From the NCBI RefSeq assembly GCF_002878395.1, contig NC_061115.1:215770987-215834986 (forward strand): a stretch of DNA of 64,000 nucleotides, in the 5' to 3' direction. Positions 57,536 to 64,000 of the stretch are shown here, piece after piece. Under the pieces are notes generated by a model. It made no database searches. It saw only the letters and a program-made list of their open reading frames with translations, and was not told the origin of the DNA. The number at the start of each line of letters is the position of its first letter. Position 1 is the stretch's first letter. The position numbers were made by a program, and so were the translations under genes. The DNA comes from Capsicum annuum (taxonomy: Eukaryota; Streptophyta; Magnoliopsida; Solanales; Solanaceae).

Positions 57536-57843
57536 CTCTCTCCGTCCCAAATTATGTGTCGTCATTTGATCGGATACGATATTTAAGAAATATGTATTGA
57601 CTTTGTTAAAGTTATAAAATTACCCTTCTTAAAGAAAGGAGTAATAGTATTTAAAATCAAGTGGGACCACTTTTAATTGAAAAGAAAAATAAAAAAGGGA
57701 GTAATAGTATTTAAAACTAAATGGGACCACTAAGGGTAAAATTGTAATTGTGTCTTTAAAAACTTACCAAATAAGGAAATACGACATTCTTTTTGGGACG
57801 GATCAAAAATGAAATGACGACACATAATTTGGGACGGAGGGAG
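57536..57843. mobile_element. Stowaway-like MITE inside the viral ORF (308 bp)
   Basis: Ends CTCTCTCCGTCCCAAATTAT and ATAATTTGGGACGGAGGGAG are near-perfect inverted repeats of at least 32 bp (continuing GTGTCGTCATTT and AAATGACGACAC), flanked by TA at 57534-57535 and 57844-57845. Inside are two GGGAGTAATAGTATTTAAAA copies about 60 bp apart. The high TIR identity suggests recent insertion, later than the virus. Confidence 0.93.
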
Positions 57844-58149
57844 TAACTTAAAGCGTTTAGAACTGAAATGAAATATCTAGTGTCTCTAGGTGTCTTGTTG
57901 TATGAAATCCATAAATTGTTAAGTAGGCAGATCTGCGATTTTTTCACCCTTGCATCTGTTCTAAGTTTGAAAGTCAGATTGGATGGCTCATAACTAATGA
58001 GACTGTAAGGTTTGAAGATCAATCTTTCTAATTTCGGATGTTTCAACAATGTTAGTGGCCTGTAATGAGTATTGCTTAGTAGTTTCGTTAAGTAGTCTTG
58101 AGAGGATGAGGCTTCTGCCTTTCCTTTATCTTTGCCTGTATACATACTG

Positions 58150-58450
58150 AAACAAAGATCGTTAGGTGTCTTCTTTTATTAGTCTACTTAGTTGATCGGC
58201 TAGGTTATTATCTTTTTCTTTAATATGTTCTAAAACAATATTGTAAATTGAAGTGGCATCTAGGAAATTTAACCACCTCCTTTTACTATTATTCTTCTCT
58301 TTTATTTTCTGATAGAATTTTACTATAGCCTCATAGTCTGTTCTTACTAATATTTCGGGTTTATTTAATATGTAGAGTTTGAAACTATTTAAACCGTAAA
58401 TTATTGCTAGTGTTTCTGCGTCTATGCTATTTAATTTACCCTTTTTTTTT
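58150..58450 (-). pseudogene. Viral RNase H relic
   Basis: The minus-strand frame contains SIDAETLAIIYGL, TDYEAIVKF and NNLADQLSRL motifs in the order of caulimovirid RNase H, before a stop near 58154. The acidic residues of DAE and TDYE are still present. The upstream connection to RT is broken around 58445-58680 by stops and a poly(T) run. Confidence 0.8.
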
Positions 58451-58639
58451 TTTTATATATTTTCCACTTGAATAAGCACAAATTTTTCATCCTTTTTGTC
58501 ACTATATTTATTGAGTTTTGCCTTTAATATTGCTCTCCATCCTTGAAGGCTTTCGTCTGTCTCAACTATTAAATAATTCGTTTCTAATGGTAATGTTAAG
58601 TCTGGGATGTCTTGTATCATGCGCTTAAGTTGTTGGACT

Positions 58640-59620
58640 AATTTTATATCTTCAATATTAAAAGTTTTCTATCATGTTTTAAAATATAACGGTCTCGTTA
58701 CTTTTCCTAAATCTTTAATAAAAGCTCTAGCATAGTTTAGTAGTCCTAAATTTTTTTGTAAATCTTTGCTTTTATCTAATCTATCTGGCATTTCTAAGAC
58801 TTTTTTTAGCTATGTACGGTTGTAAGTAATTTTATTTTTTCGTCTCCAATAACTACTACTAAAAAATTAATACTGTTTTTACATAATTTCACTTTCTTTC
58901 TACTTATTATTATTCCATTATCTATAAATAATTTAAAAATTTGGTGTAAATGTCCTAAATGTTCTCTCATATTATTACTAAAGACTAAAATATCATATAC
59001 GTAAACTAATACAAAATTTTTATAGTCTCTAAAAATACTATTCAATTTTCTTTGAAAAATTGGAGAAATCGTCTTTAATCCGAACGGCATGACCAGCCAC
59101 TCAAAATGTCCTTCTGGACATGTAAATGTTGTTCATTCTATACTATCTTCAAGCATCTTAATCTGCCAATATCCAGATTTACAATCAAATTTACTAAATA
59201 TTTTTCTTCCTTGTATTCTATATATTAATTCTGTTTTGTCTGGTAACTTATACCCTTCCATTACAGTATTATAATTTAGTCTTTTGTAATTTATTACCAT
59301 TCTAGCTTTTCCTCTTACTATTTCACTATAATTTCTTACTATGAAAACTGCTGATTTATGTCTTTATTTGGATCTTCTAATTATCTCTAATTCTAGTAGT
59401 TCTTTTATTTGTATTTCAAAGTCTTTAAGGTCTTCATCTGTAGCTTCTATGGATGCTGTTTTTATAGTATATTCTGGACTAATAATTTCTAATTTGCAGG
59501 TAATTTGATTAGAGTCCCAATGTTGCAGGGGTTTTTCTCTAATTATTTTTAGTTTGTCTAAATTTGTATTATTTTATCTAGGTCTTTTTGATCTTTTATT
59601 ATTCCTATCTGTTGTATACC
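58640..59620 (-). pseudogene. Viral reverse transcriptase relic, YxDD mutated
   Basis: A frame from 59090 opens with MPFGL and contains the active-site box, but the expected Y-V-D-D reads Y-V-Y-D (VLVYVYDILVFS; codon at 58995-58997 is TAT). Upstream coding (about 59100-59620) is fragmented by stops; an INSRV-like finger region is recognisable only in pieces. Without the first catalytic aspartate the enzyme is inactive. Confidence 0.85.
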
Positions 59621-59630
59621 TTTCTTAAAA

Positions 59631-60170
59631 TTATATAATTCTGTAATCTTTTTCTATTTCTTCTATTGTTAATAGATCTTGTAATTCATCATACATTGTT
59701 ACCCTTTTATTATCAATACAAGTACAATTTTCTCCCTTATTACATTTTAGTGTTTCTTCTGATTTAACTTGATTATTGGAGCTTTTGATTTCTTCTTCTA
59801 ACTTATCTTTAAGAAAACGATATTTAGTCAATATAGGTTGTGTCTGTACTAGTGAGTGAGTAATATTACTTACAAAATTATCAAATTTTTGGTAACAAAA
59901 CATCCTCCATTATTTTGTATCATAAAGTCTAATCCTAATACAAAGTCTGCTTTTATGTTTAAGTCTCTAACTTGTATTTCAGTGAGTGTATATGATGGTT
60001 GGTAGAATGTTTCACTAGTATTAATAAAACTTACTTTTGCTTTTGGTATATAATCTGTATAGGTATTATGGGTTCCGTCCATTTGCATGAATTTTTAGGG
60101 TTTTGGCAATTTTTTAATTAATTTTGATGGTTTGCACATCCTGAATCAACTATAGCTAATGTCTCGAATT
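59631..60170 (-). pseudogene. Viral aspartic protease relic
   Basis: At about 60155-60130 the minus-strand frame gives AIVDSGCANH, the catalytic D-S-G of retroviral-type proteases, followed by a stop a few codons later. A second piece (60088-59870) has ADFVLGLDF, the flap-and-hydrophobic G-L-D segment characteristic of the C-terminal half of the domain. A 59903-59631 frame follows with no recognised motif. Confidence 0.75.
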
Positions 60171-60599
60171 TATAGTCTTGAATTTTTATTCTTTCTAAAA
60201 CTTTGACTATACTAATATTCTTTTCTTCATTACATACCATTCATTCAAATGATATATTCATTGATTTTTTCTGTTTAACTTTATCCTTTTCTATGGATGT
60301 GTTTAATAATTCTACTTCTACTAAGTCTTCCTCTCTAATTACCTCCTTACTATACACTCTTATTTCTAATCTTTTTAGTCTTTCTTCTAATTCCACTATT
60401 CTGTCTTCTGTTATTTTGGTTATTGATTCCTTGTTGTAAAATTTATTTAAATTATTTGTTGATTTTGGAATTTCTAGGATTTCTGAGGTTTTTCCTATAC
60501 ATTTTATGCATCCTTCCTTATAGCATTCCTACATTTTGCCCTTTTGTTTTTACTTGGAAACCACTTACAGAAACAACACTGGTTATTGTCTAATCCTTT

Positions 60600-62066
60600 T
60601 CCTTCTTCAAATTCATGTTCACATTCTTCTATAAAATTTACTAAATCATGATAGTCTAAGTTCATCTTTTCTAATTATATTTCATTTATGAATTCCTTTT
60701 CTCCAGAATTTGAAGAATCAGATTTGCCTTTTTCTTCTTCAAAAACTTACATACTCCTTCTGGAGTATACACTTTCATTATCTGACATATATTCATCTAC
60801 ACTTGTTAAATTTTCATTTACATTTTCTCTTAATTGTGTATTCCTAGATGTATTATTGTTTCTTTCTGGACAAGTATTTGCTAAGTGCTTTATACTTCCG
60901 CAGGTAAAACATTCTAATTTATTTTTGTAGGTTCTACTGGTGTTATATTTTTTTACATGTTTATTCTTATCTAGTTATGACTTCCTTGCGTTTGATCTTC
61001 TTAAGTAATATTTCTTCTTAGGGCGATAGTCTTTGTTATATGCCTTTTTATATTTTTTCTTTTATAATCTTAGTCATAATGTCGTGTAGTATATATGTTT
61101 TTACAAAAATCTGTATCAGTTCTTTTTAATTATTTTTATATTTATATATTTGTACACTTTTCTTGTAATATATCCATTACACGTCGTATTTTTTGTCCTA
61201 TTGACCATGGGTTGTTTGGGTTTTGTATTACTGCTTCTCTTTTGGATCATTTTTCTTCTATCTCTCCTCCTAGAGCCCTTGGTAATTTATTAAATACTGT
61301 AGCTTCTAGAATTTGATCAAACGAGTTTTCACTAATTGTACAATAATAAAATAGTTATTTAGAAATTCTTTAATCCTTGACCAATTATTAATACTTAGTT
61401 GTTCTAAATTTATTAAGGCTTTTTGCTGTAATACTACTAATCCACTATTGGGATCTTCGCCTGTTATCAGAGTATGTACTTTGTTTACAAAATTGTATGG
61501 ATTTGCACCTAGTTCTATTAATTCCTGAAAATCTTGTGGGAATAATGTCATATGCTTCCCATAGTGCTTTAGTACTTTCTCCTAGAAATGTTTCTAAATA
61601 TCTATACATAATTTCTGGATCTGGTTCTTGATTCCCCTTTGTATGTTGTATGTAGTCTGCTACAACTACATTTTTCCATATGTCTATTACATTATTCCAT
61701 ACCCGAGGATCATGAGCTGGTAAGTTTAAAATTTTTCCTTTATTACCACCTTCTTGTAATCTAATGGGTTCTTCTACTGACTTTCTTTTTCCTTTAGATT
61801 TTATGTTTTGTTCAACTTGAGTGTCTTGGTTTATTCTAAACACCCTATGTCTTGGTAAATTTTCTGTTGTTATATTTACTCTTTGAATTCCGATTGTTCT
61901 CTGGAAAGGACTCGCAGTACTTGCCACACTTTCCATAAATTCTTTTATACTTTCGTCTATACTATAAATCAATTCTAAGTCTTCTCCTTTTCGTTCCTTT
62001 TTATGTGTATAACCATAATTATTTGTTCTTAATTCACCTTTTATAAAATGTTCTTTCATTTCCACA
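60600..62066 (-). pseudogene. Viral capsid protein relic with zinc knuckle
   Basis: Frame 62065-61445 includes basic and acidic N-terminal sequence and a capsid-like helix-rich segment (MYRYLETFLGESTKALWEAY); the next part is continued in another frame (61551-61306), indicating a frameshift. At about 60920-60880 a CCHC zinc knuckle is intact: CX2CX4HX4C (CFTCGSIKHLANTC). An acidic region rich in Glu/Asp/Ser follows at 60680-60830. Overall order matches caulimovirid capsid polyproteins. Confidence 0.7.
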
Positions 62067-62281
62067 AGGTCTAAGTTTCCTAATTTACAAACTGTGCATT
62101 TTAATACGCTATTGTTATTTATTTCTTATAGGGCTTTCGCTTTCATTATAGCGTTATTTTCTTTAAAACCATCCTCTTCCACTATTTTCATATTCATGTA
62201 TTCATTATACTCACTTGTTTCAGCCTCTTCATCTGTCTCTTTTTCATTTGTATATGTATAATCGATAAATCTTACTGAGGT

Positions 62282-63020
62282 TTATCCTTTCTTATTAGTA
62301 TACATTAAGTGATCTATGGATTTTAATATTTCTTTCTTACTAAAATTTTCTAAATTCCATTCAAATCCTGCATATTCTTCTGAATTTACTTTTAGGGGTT
62401 TTATTAATTTAATACCTTTATTTTCCATTAAACTTATTACATCATCTATCTTTAGATTAAATTTTATACTTCTATTAGTGGCAAATTTTCCTATAAATTC
62501 TACACATATTAGTAAATTATTTTCATTATTCATTTCTTCATATCTTTTAGTCTGGATACCTATCTTTATATATTTTCCAAATTCTAGAGAATTTATCATA
62601 TAGTCTGGACTACAGTAAAAAAGTCCTCCATTTGTTGACATGTCTAATTCTGTTATTTCAATTATAGATCTTTTTGAGTCTGACCATCTATTATCATAGA
62701 TAGTAACTAATACTTTGATTCCTAAATTTTTTCTGATTAATCCCTTTTGGCCCACTACTATGAGTCTCATATGCATGAGGCTCATGTTTGACTTGGCAAT
62801 TTGTCTTAAAGATTTTGAACTTATTAAATTTATACTAGCGCTATCATTACCTATTACACATAATTGTTCTTCTCTATAATGTTTATATAATTGTGTCGTT
62901 GAAAACATTCCTTCATTGTATAATGTCTTAGCACTTAATAATTTTAATTTGTTTGGTTAGGAAAGATGTATATCTTTGTCCACGTCTACTATCTCTTCCA
63001 GCTGTTATCTTGAAGTCATT
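62282..63020 (-). pseudogene. Viral movement protein relic (30K-type)
   Basis: The open piece 62908-62282 (208 codons) carries the beta-strand-rich core (VIGNDSASINLIS, GLIRKNLGIKVLVTIYDNRW, ELDMSTNGGLFYCSPDYMI). The frame extends upstream to about 63010 past in-frame stops (KMTSR then stop, DVDKDIHLS then stop). The core resembles the plasmodesmatal 30K superfamily of caulimovirids. No intact start remains. Confidence 0.75.
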
Positions 63021-63773
63021 TTTGGTCTGTTTATGAATTTTGATAACATGTTTGTTGTTAATCTTTCTTGTGTAAAGCTTGGTCTTGGTCAGTCTTGTCC
63101 ATTTGTGGATGTTGAAAAAAGGTCTATACTTTTGGTTTAGTTGTTTTAGCTTCTTTTTTTTTTTTGGGGGAGTTATTTTTATCCTTTTTAGTTGTTCTAT
63201 TAATTCTTCTATATTTTTATCTTTACTGTCTTTTTGTTTTTCCTTTTCTGTGTTTTTAGTAAGTTCTAATAGTAATAAAATTATAATATTATTCTGTTTT
63301 ATGATTAAAGAGTCTGCTTTTCCCTGAGGTTGATGATCTGATAATCCTTAGGGATTTGGTTGAATCTGTGCCACCTTTTGAAATATTGTTAGATAAAGTT
63401 TATCTTGTAGTATATCACTTATGAGAGTATTATCTTTTTTATTTGGTTAATTTCTTTTCGTACCTCTTGTAGTACTAGCTTTATTTTAGGATTTTCTAGG
63501 TTACCCTTGTATTTATTAATTAAATCTTTGAATTTCTTATCTAATTCTGCTTGTTGATTTTTTAGGAAATCGAAATTTAATTCTATTTATCTAACAATTT
63601 CTTTTGTTTGTTTTGCAAATCTTCTAATTTCTCTAGAGTTTACAATATTTTAGTGTTTTCCTGTTGAACTTTCTCTCTGAGGTTTATTATAAAGTCTGTA
63701 ATAGTATTTAGTTGTGGGTTATCCCCATTTAATGTATGTTCTCCGTTGTTAAAATTACACCTAATAAGATCCA
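63021..63773 (-). pseudogene. Viral N-terminal ORF relic
   Basis: Minus-strand ATG at 63771-63773 opens MDLIRCNFNNGEHTLNGD and a helical, Gln/Lys/Glu-rich segment, with a stop after about 44 residues and more stops to 63020. Probably the amino-terminal virion-associated or coiled-coil ORF; its identity is inferred from position. A G8 run at 63164-63170 and poly(T) tract lie within. Confidence 0.45.
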
Positions 63774-64000
63774 TTAAGAAATAGAAGGAATAGATACTAG
63801 AATACCTGAATTACAAGTGCAAATAAAATATTATAGACACGATTTGAAGACCGAAGAAAGTTGGAAGATGATAAACGATATTTATCTAGCTTAATGAAAA
63901 TGCCTCATGGAAATACAAAATTGCTAGAAGAGATCGAGAATAATTTATATAGTTTATACTTAGAATATAAAAGACCAAATAGTACAAACGAAGATCCGAG
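63774..64000 (+). other. Opposite-strand coding-like fragment running off the window
   Basis: Plus-strand reading gives IDTRIPELQVQIKYYRH (from 63790), then after a one-base shift TRFEDRRKLEDDKRYLSSLM continuing open to base 64000 with no stop. The Lys/Glu/Leu composition and open length suggest a coiled-coil protein, perhaps another viral or Gypsy fragment joined head-to-head with the pararetrovirus. Not identified. Confidence 0.4.

Larger units (their letters stand above)
56426..58145 (-). pseudogene. Viroplasmin/transactivator-like ORF, interrupted by a MITE
   Basis: From 58145 the frame reads a region of charged and aromatic residues up to 57844, is split by the MITE at 57536-57843, and resumes with a viroplasmin (RNase H1 N-terminal-like) domain at about 57535-57380 (FYVVLRGKTQGVFQTW is the signature, with YKGFNDL downstream). 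A leucine/lysine heptad region follows at 57290-57100, then a frame change near 57050, a Ser/Gly/Asp-rich region with a two-copy 35-residue repeat, a lysine-rich block and an acidic C-terminus ending at 56426. The viroplasmin domain in caulimovirids belongs to the translation transactivator and inclusion-body protein. Confidence 0.8.
55429..63773 (-). other. Endogenous pararetrovirus (Caulimoviridae), nearly full length, decayed
   Basis: On the minus strand, from high to low coordinate, there are relics of an N-terminal ORF, movement protein, capsid with zinc knuckle, aspartic protease, reverse transcriptase, RNase H and a viroplasmin-type inclusion protein, followed by a promoter and a leader with a degenerate tRNA-Met primer-binding site. 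The order and the separate viroplasmin ORF fit caulimovirids such as solendoviruses, which occur as integrated copies in Solanaceae; genus not decided. All ORFs contain stops or frameshifts and a MITE interrupts one, so this copy is not competent. The lower edge lies somewhere between 55429 and about 55750. Confidence 0.88.

Noticed and set aside
59089..63327. Plus-strand frames opposite the pararetrovirus (59089, 60203, 60688, 61095, 62316, 63079)
   Set aside because: Ser/Leu/Phe-rich antisense shadows of AT-rich viral coding on the minus strand.

Overview
The window is nuclear DNA from a flowering plant, most likely a member of the Solanaceae. The reasons are a PAT1-clade GRAS gene, tRNA-derived SINEs with Solanaceae-type heads, a short foldback repeat (core TTGCTCGGACTCTTC) that I recognise from nightshade genomes, Gypsy LTRs ending GGTCATTACA or GCATTACA, and an integrated caulimovirid (pararetrovirus). 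Genus cannot be fixed from the sequence alone. The DNA is AT-rich and gene-poor: only two genes look intact (GRAS at 3664-5286 minus; a small pinin-like protein at 32999-33361 plus), and a third small secreted-peptide gene (1748-1980) appears frameshifted.

Layout. 1-3400: foldback repeats, a 62-bp tandem repeat, the small Cys-rich peptide gene with a strong hairpin in its leader, and a roughly 170-bp tandem array. 3660-11700: the GRAS coding exon followed upstream by a region in which the TATA box, first non-coding exon and splice donor are present four times in tandem, with intact G-boxes in the first and fourth copies. 11.8-15.5 kb: a cluster of MITEs. 15.4-26.6 kb: a two-copy segmental duplication carrying a 400-bp tandem array; a 4595-bp solo Gypsy LTR with 5-bp target duplication sits at the junction and a SINE is present in only one copy. 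26.6-33 kb: AT-rich DNA, a LINE tail, a hAT-type MITE and tandem repeats. 33-34 kb: the pinin-like gene. 34.2-52.6 kb: a second segmental duplication; copy A is 34.2-38.3 kb and copy B is broken up by two Copia elements (40.1-45.6 and 45.8-49.6 kb, the second containing a 100-N assembly gap with palindromic flanks), a foldback element and a SINE. 53-55.4 kb: a second Gypsy LTR. 55.5-63.8 kb (minus strand): a nearly full-length but decayed caulimovirid genome, in the order N-terminal ORF, movement protein, capsid with zinc knuckle, protease, reverse transcriptase, RNase H, viroplasmin-type protein, then promoter and primer-binding leader, with a MITE inside the viroplasmin ORF. The last 200 bases hold an opposite-strand coding-like fragment running off the window.

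The host genes show no functional linkage with one another. The most interesting biology is the reduplicated promoter and leader of the GRAS regulator, with two upstream ORFs in the shared leader, and the record of nested insertions that gives relative ages for the duplications and transposons.
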